A stretch of DNA of 64,000 nt from UBA6049 sp965662345 (GCA_965662345.1 CBFIHE010000004.1:62001-126000), one strand, 5' to 3'. Numbered from the stretch's first letter, positions 17,450 through 27,900 are shown. Numbers and translations: made by a program. Notes: generated from the sequence alone by a model not told the origin.

Positions 17450-18962
17450 ATGCAGCATTTTGATTTGTGTGTTATCGGATCTGGCCAAGCTGGATTTGCG
17501 GCAGCCATGCGAGCACTTGACTTCGATAAAACGGTTTGTCTAATTGAACGAAAAAGCCCTGGAGGAGCAGGCATACGCAACGGAGCCTTATCTTCAAAAA
17601 CACTTTGGGAGCTTTCTGTTAGGTATGAACGTGCCATCTGCAACAGGTATGGCTACAATACTTACGGTGCCGACCTTAGTTATAGTGCAGTAATAGGAGA
17701 AATGCGTAAAGCCGTCAACCAAAAAGTATGTTCAATTGAAGAGCCAAATAGACTTTTTTGTTCGCTAAGGAAGGCTAACCTATATAGAGGGTAATGCTAC
17801 CATGCTAAGCGAACACAACGTACAAGTTGATTTAAATACTGGTGGAACTCAAACTATAGAAGCCGATCATGCAATACTTGCTATTGGGAGCAGACCAAGA
17901 CGACTACCAGAGATACCGATAGATGATAATGTGATTGTTACAAGTGACTATGTAACTTCCTTCAATAAATTCCCAAAGAGCATTGTTATTCTGGGAGCTG
18001 GGGTAATCGGATGTGAATTTGCTACCATCTTCAGTAATTTTAAACGAACAAAAGTTTTTTTGATTGATAAAGCAGATCGGATTCTTCCTTTTGAAGATGA
18101 AGATGTGGCTCAAACTGTTTCACAACGTTTAGACACAAATGGTGTGCATATACACAGAGGAGCTTCTTTGGAAAGTATGGATATTGTGAATGGAAAAGTG
18201 GTTTACAAAATCAAATACAATTCTGGTAAAGTGGAAGTGAGAACGGTTGAAAAGGCACTTGTATCTGTTGGTCGTGTTCCAAATTCAGATTCTTTAGGGC
18301 TTGATCAACTTGGAATGGAATTAAACAGCAGGGGCTTTTGTGTTGATTCAGATACTCAAACTAGTATTCCGAATATCTATGCAGTTGGAGATTTTACCGC
18401 AGATATTCCTCTAGTAAACATTGCTGAGTTAGAGGGTAGACATGCCGTAGAGCGAATTTACGGGAACGTTGACCATCCCTTGAAGTATGACAACATAAGC
18501 ACCATCATGTTTCTAAACCCAGAGGTAGCAGCAGTTGGGCTAAATGAGTCTCAAGCTTCTAAGAACAACACTCCCTACAGAATGGCGAAAATGAAGTACA
18601 AATACGTCAATAGAGCCATCGCTATGCGTTCTGAAGAAGGGTTCATAAAGCTTTTGGTAAGTGATGACGATGAGATGCGTATTCTAGGAATGCGTGTGCT
18701 AGGCGACCATGCAAGCAGTGCCATACAAGCAATTGCATTGCTCATTTCTCAAGGTAAAAGTGTGAGGTCGTTGGTTGAACTTATTCACCCGCACCCATCT
18801 ATACCAGAAGGTATTCAAGAATGTGCTAGAATGCTTCTAGGTAAATCAATCATAAAGCCTGAGGTTTTCAATATGGATTTGGAATGTTGCAGAGTTTCAG
18901 AATCAGGTGAGGTGACCAGTTTAAAAACTAATCGAAAGAAAAGCCAAACTATGGCTTCTTAA
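17450..18962 (+). pseudogene. Frameshifted FAD/NAD(P) oxidoreductase of the dihydrolipoyl dehydrogenase fold, without redox cysteines
   Basis: Two adjacent frames (17450-17794 and one open through 17769-18962) together encode one pyridine nucleotide-disulfide oxidoreductase of about 500 residues. The first has the FAD motif VIGSGQAGFAAAMRALD. The second has the NAD motif ILGAGVIGCEFATIF, the FAD block NIYAVGDFT and the C-terminal dimer domain (LIHPHPSIPEG). Frame-0 sequence upstream of the internal ATG 17802 reads TYIEGNATM, which is protein-like, so the join is at about 17769-17780. The total of 1513 nt is one base over a multiple of three, fitting a single insertion. At the active site the usual CxxxxC is replaced by GGAGIRNGALSSK, so both redox cysteines are absent. 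That suggests a transhydrogenase-like or other non-disulfide activity in intact relatives. A sequencing error or programmed shift remains possible. Confidence 0.7.
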
Positions 18963-18976
18963 ATGGAAGGTACAAC

Positions 18977-18984
18977 TAACTTTG
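18977..18984 (+). promoter_or_regulatory. -7 promoter box for the TerB/ABC exporter gene
   Basis: TAACTTTG matches TAnnTTTG 25 nt upstream of the ATG at 19010, in the 47-nt gap after the broken oxidoreductase gene. No TTG lies at the right distance. Confidence 0.35.
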
Positions 18985-19009
18985 GTGGTACAACAGGGAT
19001 CAAAAACCT

Positions 19010-22000
19010 ATGAGTGAACAGTTGCTGAAAGCGCTGATGCAATTATTTGCCTTAGCTTCAAATGATGATGATATTACCAGTGAAAGCCGAGAAGTTGTTG
19101 AGCGCTTCTTAAGTGCAGAGCTGAGCTCAGACCAAATTGAGCACTATCTCAACCTTTATGAAGAGTATTTTTTCGCTTACTACAAAGACGGAGACAATAA
19201 CAAAGAGGAGCTGTTAGGTGATACTTTTGTTGGTGAAATCTGCTTAGAGATCAATAAAGATCTGCTGCAAAAGCAAAAGGAAATTGTTCTACTCCGCCTG
19301 CTAGAGTATATCTACGCAGATGGTAACATGTCTAGCCACGAGCTAGAGTTTGTGACCCAGCTCAGCAATGTGTTCAACATTCCGCATGAAGAACTTTTTG
19401 AAGCTCTAAAATTCACGAGCTCTACCGCTAAAAACCTAGAGCATACTAAAAACATGCTTTTGGTATCAGACCATGAAGAAAACTTTAGCCAAGGAAGAAC
19501 CCTGTTTAGAGAGTATTTAAAAGGCCATATAGTTTTTATAAATATTAAAAGCGTTGGCATGTTTGCCTTCAGGTATTTTGGTGAAACTAGTCTTTATCTG
19601 AACGGTCATTCCATCATACCTGGTAGGGTTTATATCTTCAACCATGGATCATCACTACGAAGTAGTAAAGTTGACCCAATCTACTACAGCGATGTGATTT
19701 CATCCTACATGGACGGTGATGTAGAAGAACACGTTTGCTTTGAGGTAACTGATATTACCTATGAATTTAAGAATGGTAATAAAGGGTTGCACGAGTTCTC
19801 TTTTGCTGAAGAAGGAGGGAAACTCATTGGAATCATGGGCGGATCTGGCTCAGGCAAGTCTACACTTCTAAATGTTTTAAACGGAAACTATACCCCAGCA
19901 TCAGGTTTAGTAACCATTAATGGTCTTGATATCCACAAAGAAAAAGAGCGAATAAAAGGGGTTATTGGATACATTTCGCAAGACGACTTGTTGATGGAAG
20001 ACCTAACGGTTTACCAAAACTTGTTTTACAACGCCAAGCTTTGTTTTGCCAATGAGTCTGATTTAAGTGTTAAGAAAAGAGTTCTTGATCTACTCGAAAC
20101 GCTGGGGCTCTCAGAAGCCAAAGATTTAAAAGTTGGTAATCCTATCGAAAAGGTAATTTCAGGTGGACAGCGCAAACGATTAAATATTGCCCTAGAACTT
20201 ATTAGAGAGCCTTCTTTGCTTTTTGTTGATGAGCCAACCTCTGGTCTTTCTTCACGAGACAGTGAAAACATCATGGATTTGCTCAAACAGTTGTCTCTCA
20301 AGGGTAAGATGATATTTGTAGTAATTCACCAACCATCTAGTGATATCTTCAAAATGTTCGACCGACTCTGTCTTCTAGACCTTGGAGGTAGGCCTATTTA
20401 CTATGGAGACCCAGTAGATAGTATCGTATATTTTAAAGAAAAGGCTAATCAAGTAAACAGTCAAGAGAGTGAGTGCGGTACTTGTGGGAATGTTAACCCC
20501 GAACAGATATTCAATATAATAGAGCGAAAGGTAGTTGACGAATACGGAAATCCTACAGCCAATAGAAAAACATCACCAATGGATTGGTATGAAATCTATA
20601 CTGAGGAGAACGCTACAACCAATGAGGTAAAAGCCAAACATCAAGACCCACCGAAAAACATACTTGAAACTCCTGGATTAATTGGGCAGTTTCTAATTTT
20701 CGTAAAGAGAGACGTACTTTCTAAGTTATCCAATAGTCAGTACATGCTCATTAACATGTTGGAAGCACCCGTATTGGCCATTCTCCTCTCCTACTTTGTA
20801 AAGTTTTCTTCTACAGAGGGTGAAGGATATTTGCTTTTTGATAACGATAATCTACCTGCATATATATTCATGTCTGTGGTAGTGGCGCTTTTTGTGGGTC
20901 TCACTGTAAGTGCAGAAGAGATTATTAGAGATAGGAAGATTAGAAAAAGAGAAAGTTTCCTCAACCTCAGCAAGGGTAGTTATTTATGGTCTAAGATTAT
21001 AATTCTGTTCACCATTTCTGCCATTCAAACGATCACGTTCGTGTTATTGGGTAATGCAATTATGGAAATTGAAGGACTTACTTTTTCTTACTGGTTTATA
21101 CTTTTTTCTACCTCGTGTATGGCCAATATGTTGGGGCTAAATATTTCATCTGCATTTAATTCTGCAGTAACGATTTACATATTAATTCCATTTTTAATTA
21201 TTCCCCAACTGATCTTTAGTGGGGTTATCGTAAAGTTTGATAAGCTAAACCCTTCAGTTAGTTCAGTGGCTCATGTACCAGCCATTGGCGAGGTTATGGC
21301 ATCAAGATGGGCATTTGAAGCTTTAGCTGTTGCACAATTTAGAGACAATAAATTAATCAAAGAGATTTACCCATATGATAAGCAGCTAAGCACAATCCAA
21401 TTCAGAAAAATATATTGGTTACCTGAAATGGAAAGCTATTTAAATACCATTGAAGGTGAGCTTTTAAGAACAGAAGACAGAGATCAGCTCGTAAAGAATG
21501 TTGTACTTGTTCAAAATGAATTTTCAAATCCTGATAAGAAATTGGGATATCCAGCATATGACTTCTCAATGGATCTAGGTGACACTGATTCAGATGAGAA
21601 CTACAGGTCTATAAAAGACGCGCGTCAATTCCTCTCAAAACTGAAGAAGCATTTACAGAAAAATTATACGCATGTGTTAGATGCTAAAGACGAGCGAATA
21701 TCCGAAATAGATTATAGGACCTCAGCTGATGATCATTTTAATTATTTGAAAAAGAAGCATACGAACCAAAGTCTTGAAGACTTAGTTACTAAGCGCGCTG
21801 ATTTTCCAAAAATTTTAGCTCTAGACGGTAAGCTTATTCAACGAGAAGACCCAATTTATAAAGATGCATCTACCTTTAGATCTCACTTTTTTGCTCCTCG
21901 AAAATTGTTCATGGGCAAACTCTTTGACACCTACAACTATAATGCTTCTGTGATTTGGCTGATGAGTCTTCTTTTAGCAATTACTCTTTACTTTGATCTA

Positions 22001-22042
22001 TTTAGGAAGTTCATTGACTTATTCTCTAAGCCTGGGAGATAA
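19010..22042 (+). CDS. ABCG-type ABC transporter (ATPase plus permease) with N-terminal TerB-like region
   Basis: The 1010-residue protein is an ATPase-permease half transporter. Residues 1-150 are helical and acidic and resemble tellurite-resistance TerB modules (YADGNMSSHELEFV, with D and E as possible metal ligands). The ABC domain has Walker A GGSGSGKST (277-285), signature SGGQRKR (384-390) and Walker B LLFVDEPTSGLSS (about 403-415), typical of the ABCG/White family. A possible metal-binding or redox motif SECGTCGNVNPEQ lies between ATPase and membrane part. About six hydrophobic helices occupy roughly 575-790 and one more sits at the C-terminus, with a large soluble insert between. The substrate is unknown. 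It stops 4 nt from the convergent ThiF/HATPase gene. Confidence 0.85.
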   Translation: MSEQLLKALMQLFALASNDDDITSESREVVERFLSAELSSDQIEHYLNLYEEYFFAYYKDGDNNKEELLGDTFVGEICLEINKDLLQKQKEIVLLRLLEYIYADGNMSSHELEFVTQLSNVFNIPHEELFEALKFTSSTAKNLEHTKNMLLVSDHEENFSQGRTLFREYLKGHIVFINIKSVGMFAFRYFGETSLYLNGHSIIPGRVYIFNHGSSLRSSKVDPIYYSDVISSYMDGDVEEHVCFEVTDITYEFKNGNKGLHEFSFAEEGGKLIGIMGGSGSGKSTLLNVLNGNYTPASGLVTINGLDIHKEKERIKGVIGYISQDDLLMEDLTVYQNLFYNAKLCFANESDLSVKKRVLDLLETLGLSEAKDLKVGNPIEKVISGGQRKRLNIALELIREPSLLFVDEPTSGLSSRDSENIMDLLKQLSLKGKMIFVVIHQPSSDIFKMFDRLCLLDLGGRPIYYGDPVDSIVYFKEKANQVNSQESECGTCGNVNPEQIFNIIERKVVDEYGNPTANRKTSPMDWYEIYTEENATTNEVKAKHQDPPKNILETPGLIGQFLIFVKRDVLSKLSNSQYMLINMLEAPVLAILLSYFVKFSSTEGEGYLLFDNDNLPAYIFMSVVVALFVGLTVSAEEIIRDRKIRKRESFLNLSKGSYLWSKIIILFTISAIQTITFVLLGNAIMEIEGLTFSYWFILFSTSCMANMLGLNISSAFNSAVTIYILIPFLIIPQLIFSGVIVKFDKLNPSVSSVAHVPAIGEVMASRWAFEALAVAQFRDNKLIKEIYPYDKQLSTIQFRKIYWLPEMESYLNTIEGELLRTEDRDQLVKNVVLVQNEFSNPDKKLGYPAYDFSMDLGDTDSDENYRSIKDARQFLSKLKKHLQKNYTHVLDAKDERISEIDYRTSADDHFNYLKKKHTNQSLEDLVTKRADFPKILALDGKLIQREDPIYKDASTFRSHFFAPRKLFMGKLFDTYNYNASVIWLMSLLLAITLYFDLFRKFIDLFSKPGR

Positions 22043-22046
22043 ATTT

Positions 22047-23225
22047 CTATTTCCCGTTTCTGTTTATAGGAAGTTCTACTTTAAACGTGCTCCCCTCTCC
22101 AGGGTTTGAGTTAACACTAATGCTTCCATCAAATTCTCGAACCAGTTCGCGGGCTATGTATAGTCCCATACCTACCCCTTCGCTTTGATTGGAACCACGG
22201 TAAAATAAGCCGAATATATCTTCAATACTATTTGGTAGAATACCTTGACGACTATCGGTAACCTCCACAACCAAAACTTCTAGAGTATGACGTATGGAGA
22301 CGAAAACATCATGAGAAGTTGAGCCTTCATTTCTGAACAAAAATGCATTCTCTATGAGCTTTCTTAAGAGTAGTTCTGTCTTTTTGCGTTTGAATAGTAC
22401 TTCTGTATCACCTTCACACACCACCTTAGAGTTGAACCGTACACCTGAGTCTGCATTTCTAGCTTTACAGCGCTCTATAATTGCTTTAACAGATTGTTCA
22501 ATATCAAATGATTCTGGCCCCGTATCTTCAGCTCTCAGCGAAGAATAGTCACTCAGTGTATCTAAACCACCTGCGGTATTCAAGAAGGAATCAATATTCG
22601 AATTCGTTATTCCATCAGAGAAAAGTACCACTTTAATAAAAGTGAAGTGGTCTATCTCAGCAATTTGTCTTGCCGCAATAATGTTTTTTGGCAAATCAAG
22701 GTCACAAAGTCCTGCTCGCAATCGGTTCAAAATACTCACTTCAAGCTCATCATAATCAGCAAGTACCAGGGTACCTCCTACCCTCTCCATGGCTAGTGTG
22801 GTTGCTACAGCGTTTCCAACAGAAAGACCTACAACTCCTATTTTTGATTGCTCAAATTTCTCTTGCTCTTCAGTAGTAATTTTGAGTTTGTTTCTATTCG
22901 TGCGAATTGCCTTGAATAAAGACTCTTCCACTATTCTCACCAATGTACTTTTCCATGGGTAATAGACATAAAGGGAAATAGCATCAATATCAGGAAAGTG
23001 TACCCGTATCTCAGATTCTATTTCATTCGTGGATAGGTTCTTATCTGGCCTACTAAGCTTTACGTATTCTGCTAACTGCTTGTGAAGCCTATCCAACTGA
23101 ACAACATTTGAATCTGTCTTCAATTCTAAAATACGACTTTCATTTTCAGCGGGATAGAGCAATTCAGGAGCATAAGCCAAGGAGGAGAAATTGCTTTGCA
23201 TAATCCGTTTGGTTTGATTCGACAA
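22047..23225 (-). CDS. Chimeric protein: ThiF/E1-like N-terminus joined to a histidine-kinase HATPase domain
   Basis: The 392-residue open frame has two unrelated halves. Residues about 70-216 match the N-terminal part of Rv1355c-family ThiF proteins. They include YYPWKSTLVRIVEE, RTNRNKLKITTEEQ, the nucleotide loop VVGLSVGNAVATTLAMERVG, then ADYDELEVSILNRLRAG and ARQIAEIDHF. The expected remainder of ThiF and the C-terminal nitroreductase domain are missing. From about residue 222 (LDTLSDYSSLRAEDTGPESF) the sequence is the end of a sensor kinase: N-box LIENAFLF, VTDSRQGILPNSIEDIF and EGVGMGLYIARELV. No phosphoacceptor H-box is present. The E1 motif SNLNR reads SILNR and the G1 box DxGxG reads DSRQG, so both activities may be weakened. 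A deletion that joined two neighbouring genes in frame is the simplest origin. Confidence 0.75.
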   Translation of the reverse strand: MSNQTKRIMQSNFSSLAYAPELLYPAENESRILELKTDSNVVQLDRLHKQLAEYVKLSRPDKNLSTNEIESEIRVHFPDIDAISLYVYYPWKSTLVRIVEESLFKAIRTNRNKLKITTEEQEKFEQSKIGVVGLSVGNAVATTLAMERVGGTLVLADYDELEVSILNRLRAGLCDLDLPKNIIAARQIAEIDHFTFIKVVLFSDGITNSNIDSFLNTAGGLDTLSDYSSLRAEDTGPESFDIEQSVKAIIERCKARNADSGVRFNSKVVCEGDTEVLFKRKKTELLLRKLIENAFLFRNEGSTSHDVFVSIRHTLEVLVVEVTDSRQGILPNSIEDIFGLFYRGSNQSEGVGMGLYIARELVREFDGSISVNSNPGEGSTFKVELPINRNGK

Positions 23226-23376
23226 GAAGCGCTGTGCGCATTTATCTAAGCTAGGCTTTAGAGCGACTTGCTTTCAAGATATAGGTTCAATTCATTTAAA
23301 AATGGGTAAGCCAGAGGTTAAGAACAAGATTTTACCACATGTTTGGAATAACTGGAGTTGAAGTTACGTTCAATCA

Positions 23377-23853
23377 ATGAGTGAAGAAAAAAGTAAAGTG
23401 AAGACTACCGTACTCTATGTAGATGATGAAGAGCATAATCTGATTTCATTCAAAGCTACGTTCAGAAGAGAATTCAAGGTATTTACAGCCAACTCTGCAG
23501 AAGAAGCTAGAGAGTTACTTGCCATTCACGATATTCATGTTTTGATAACCGACCAGCGAATGCCTGAAGAGACGGGTGTTGAACTACTTGAATCTATACT
23601 TGACATACACCCTGAGCCTATGCGCATTCTATTAACAGGATACGCAGATATTGAGGCTGTAATTGATTCCATTAATATTGGACGAATCTACAAGTATATT
23701 CCTAAGCCTTGGGACACCAACGACCTCACTCAAACCATTAAAGATGCAGATGAAATCTTTAGGTTAAGACGAGAAAATAAAGAGTTAATGGCTCAGCTGA
23801 AAAAGGCAAACGAGCAACTAGAATTCTTACGAAGACAAAAGTTACTAGACTAA
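23377..23853 (+). CDS. Stand-alone response regulator receiver with C-terminal coiled coil
   Basis: The 158-residue protein has a receiver domain of the RpfG-like type: acidic pair DDEE near 16-19, phosphoacceptor D59 in VLITDQRMP, T87 in LLTGYAD and K110 in YIPKPW. After about 120 it has a charged coiled coil (LRRENKELMAQLKKANEQLE) and no DNA-binding or enzymatic output. In Bacteroidota such receivers often act with a nearby kinase and HD-GYP or phosphatase output; here the nearest kinase-like gene is the divergent ThiF/HATPase fusion, which lacks its own histidine box. The 3' end overlaps the convergent nuclease-like gene by 4 nt. Confidence 0.85.
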   Translation: MSEEKSKVKTTVLYVDDEEHNLISFKATFRREFKVFTANSAEEARELLAIHDIHVLITDQRMPEETGVELLESILDIHPEPMRILLTGYADIEAVIDSINIGRIYKYIPKPWDTNDLTQTIKDADEIFRLRRENKELMAQLKKANEQLEFLRRQKLLD

Positions 23854-24866
23854 CCTTTGTTCTTTTTGAATATCACCATTACAGGGAGGTGGTCGCTGTA
23901 GCCATTGAGATATTTTTTGCCTCCAAATGTGCGGTGAGGATTCCCAGAGTATTTACCTTTTTGTTGGAGTAAATAACATCTATTGTACACTTCTGCTTTA
24001 TCAAAAACCCATTTCCCTTGTTCAATAGCTCCTTTGCTTAAAATAATCTGATCAAAGAGATTCCATTCTCCTCTATATTTCAACGACCCTTCGTCTTTCT
24101 CATGAATGGCTTCAAACGGGTTGTATAGTTTCTCTTTAGCAAGAGAAGGATTTTGAGTTGTTCCTAATATAGTCTGCACGCTTTCATCCTTAGGGTCGTC
24201 ATTTAAGTCTCCCATGACTAAAACCTCTGCGTCTGCATTAATTTGAAGTATAGAATCTACCAGAAGCCTATTGGTACGTGCAGCTTGCTTTCTCAATGGG
24301 TCTGATTTCTCTTGCCCACCATATCGGCTTGGCCAGTGATTTACCAAAATAAAAACCGTATCGGCCTTGCCTAAAATACCCTGCACCACTAAAACATCTC
24401 TTGTATATACACGCTCTTCGTCACGTGTAACATTAGCGTTGTGGTAGTTGTAACTTAATACTTCAAATAGCTTAGGATTATAGAGGAAGGCATTATCTAT
24501 GCCTCGTTTATCAGGCGAATTACCATGAATAACCGCCCACTTTCTTTTGGCTAGTTTACCCGTTTGAACGAGATCATTCAATACACCTTTGTTTTCAACT
24601 TCGCATAAGCCTACAGCAGCCAGTCCTTTTTTGTTGTAATCTGTGCCTAACTCTTCTAGCACTTTTGCCATGTTCTCTAGTTTATTCCTATATCGTTCAG
24701 ACGTCCACTGCTTACTCCCTTCTGGGGTGTATTCACCATCTCTCACTTCTTCATTATTGATGGTATCAAATAAGTTCTCAACGTTATAAAAACCAACTAC
24801 TTGCTGTTGCCCAAAAGCTGTAAGACTTATGGAAACGGATAAAAATAGACCTGCAATTATTTTCAT
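23850..24866 (-). CDS. Secreted endonuclease/exonuclease/phosphatase family protein
   Basis: The protein has 338 residues from the ATG at 24866, which gives a clear signal peptide (MKIIAGLFLSVSISLTAFGQ); an upstream ATG at 24884 adds six residues and weakens it. The EEP fold is shown by YNVENLFDT, GLCEVEN (catalytic E), VNHWPSR, MGDLNDDP and the C-terminal GYSDHLPV (catalytic D, H). Such proteins cleave phosphodiesters of nucleic acids or lipids. The signal peptide puts it in the periplasm or outside. The combined motifs fit secreted Bacteroidota nucleases, for DNA or RNA scavenging; the substrate is not proven. Confidence 0.85.
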   Translation of the reverse strand: MKIIAGLFLSVSISLTAFGQQQVVGFYNVENLFDTINNEEVRDGEYTPEGSKQWTSERYRNKLENMAKVLEELGTDYNKKGLAAVGLCEVENKGVLNDLVQTGKLAKRKWAVIHGNSPDKRGIDNAFLYNPKLFEVLSYNYHNANVTRDEERVYTRDVLVVQGILGKADTVFILVNHWPSRYGGQEKSDPLRKQAARTNRLLVDSILQINADAEVLVMGDLNDDPKDESVQTILGTTQNPSLAKEKLYNPFEAIHEKDEGSLKYRGEWNLFDQIILSKGAIEQGKWVFDKAEVYNRCYLLQQKGKYSGNPHRTFGGKKYLNGYSDHLPVMVIFKKNKG

Positions 24867-24957
24867 TGTTACAAAGAAAACCATTCATACCATTGTTTAC
24901 GGCCTTTATCTTGCTTTCTTTACTTTGGACGAAGTAAAAAACAAGAAAATCTTTACG

Positions 24958-27900
24958 ATGAAGTTAGCAACAGGAGTAATGCTTTTTCTCATGGCGTTTC
25001 AAATAAATACGTCATGGGCAAAAGAAAAAGACAGCGAAGAGAAAAGCACCTATTCAAACAAGCACGTTTCTGGCTTAACATTTAGAACTATAGGGCCTGC
25101 ATTAACCTCAGGCAGAATAAGTGATCTGGTGGTTAACCCCGTTAACACTTCTGAATGGTACATAGCAGCGGCATCTGGTGGTGTATGGAAGACCGTAAAT
25201 TCTGGTATAACATTCTCCCCCATCTTTGACAGCCAAGGGTCCTACTCCATAGGTTGCATTACGCTAGACCCAAGCAACCCGCACACGGTATGGGTTGGAA
25301 CAGGAGAGAATAACAACCAACGCTCAGTAGCCTACGGTGATGGCATTTATGTAAGTAGAGATGGAGGAAAGAGCTGGACTAATACAGGTCTTGAAAAGAG
25401 TGAGCATATAGGCATGATTAAAGTTCACCCTAATAACTCAGATGTAGTTTACGTTGCTGCTTACGGTCCGCTTTGGAGTGAAGGTGGTGAGCGTGGACTT
25501 TACCGTACTCAAGACGGAGGAAAGAACTGGGAGTTAATTCTTGAAATAGATGAACATACAGGCATCAATGAAATTCACCTAGACCCTAGAAATCCAAACG
25601 TAATGTATGCTGCCGCGCACCAGCGCAGAAGACATGTTTACACGTATATCTCTGGAGGTCCAGGGTCTGCTATCTACAAAACAACAGATGGTGGTGAAAA
25701 CTGGAGAAAACTTAAGAGTGGCTTACCTTCTGTAAATATGGGTAGAGTAGGAATGGCAATTTCTCCTGCAAACCCAGATGTACTATACGCAATCGTAGAA
25801 GCTGAAGATAACAAAGGCGGGTTTTTCAAATCTACAGACCTTGGTGAAAGTTGGAGTAAAGTGAATGACTATGTAACGTCTGGCAACTATTACCAAGAGC
25901 TTTTTTGCGACCCACATAACGTAGACAAAGTATTTGCCATGGATACTTACTGCCATGTTACAGTAAATGGGGGTAAAAAATTTACTAGGCTACCAGAGAA
26001 AAACAAGCATGTAGATAATCACTGCATGTGGATTAATCCTGAGAATACAGACCATTATTTGATGGGGTGCGATGGTGGACTCTACCAAACCTTTGATGAT
26101 GGAAAAAACTGGAGTTATTTCCCCAACCTACCTATTACACAATTCTATCGTGTGGAGGTAGATAATGCCAAACCATTTTATAACGTTTATGGTGGAACTC
26201 AAGATAACTTCTCACTTGGAGGCCCATCTCAAACCAATAAAAACAGTGGTATAGATAATTACGACTGGTTTGTAACAAATGAGGGAGATGGTTTTGAAAG
26301 TCAAATAGACCCCGTTGATCCAAATATTGTTTATGCTCAAGCTCAGTATGGATGGTTGGTGCGTTACGACAAGAAAACGGGTGAGACAGTTGGAATTAAG
26401 CCAACACCACCATCTGGCGAAGCCTACAGATGGAATTGGGACGCTCCGTTAATTATCTCGCCACACAATCACAAGACCCTTTACTTTGCTGCTAATAAGG
26501 TATTTAAAAGTGAAGACCAAGGGAATTCTTGGACTGTTATATCTGATGATTTAAGTAAGCAGCTAGACCGCAATACTATGCCTGTAATGGGTAAAGTATG
26601 GAGTATGGATGCTGTTATGAAAAACAAGTCCACCACTATTTTTGGAAACATTGTGAGTTTGCAAGAGTCGCCAATAAGTAAAGGTGTTCTATATGCAGGA
26701 ACAGATGACGGACTAATTCATGTGAGTACAGATGATGGAGGCTCTTGGAAAAAGTTGACTAGTTTTCCAGGTGTACCAGAAATGACCTATGTTAACGATA
26801 TCAAGCCATCCATGCATAATGAAAGTGTAGTTTACGCTGCATTCAACAATCATAAAAATGGAGACTTTAAGCCGTACTTGTTAAAGAGTACAGATAATGG
26901 AAATAGCTGGACTTCTATAGCAGCAAATCTGCCTGAAAAAGGAAGCATTTACAGCATCGCAGAAGATCACAAAAACCCTAATTTGCTTTTTGTTGGAACT
27001 GAGTTTGGTGTTTTCTTCACTGTTGATGGAGGTAAAGAATGGACAGCGCTAAAGAGTGGGTTACCTACTATTGCTATTCGCGATATTGATATACAAAGAG
27101 ATGAAGACGACTTGGTGTTGGCTTCTTTTGGTAGAGGCTTTTACATTTTAGACGATTACTCACCGCTGCGCTCGCTTTCTGAAGAAACCATTGAGAAAGA
27201 AGCCTTTATTTACCCTATTAAAGATGCCATGATTTATGCTGAAAACAGCAAGTATGGCTATGGAGGTATCGGTTTCCAAGGCGCAACATTTTGGCATGCC
27301 AAAAACCCAAAAATTGGAGCAACCATAACGTATTACGTGAAGAAAGCCCCAAAAACAAGAAAACAAGAAAGGCAGTCAAAAGAAAAAGATCTTTACAAAC
27401 AAGAAGAAGCTATTCCCTACCCATCTAAAGAAGATTTAAGAGCTGAAGATGAGGAAGAAAAACCGTACTACTTATTCATAGTTGCAGATGCAAGTGGAAA
27501 TGAAGTACGCAGGATTACTAAAAGTGCAAGCTCTGGTATGAAACGTATGGTATGGGACGGCAGAACTGCATCTTATGGTAGCATCAGTACGAAAAATGAA
27601 CCCCTTACCAAGGCCAGTGCAGCATATTGGGCACTACCTGGAGAATATACAGTTAGTATGTATCAAAGTGTAGATGGAGAGTTAACGGCTATGGTTGAGC
27701 AAGTACCTTTCAAACTAAATGCCATGAACAGGAATACCATTCAGGCATCTGATAGCGAGAAGCAGAAATTTCAAAAAGACTTGGAGCAACTGCGTAAAAA
27801 GGCAGCAGGAGCCACTAGATATGCTAGCATGCTAAAAGAGCAAATTTCAGAGGCAAAAGCCGCTGTTCGCAATACGCCAAATGTATCTCTAGCCCATTTA

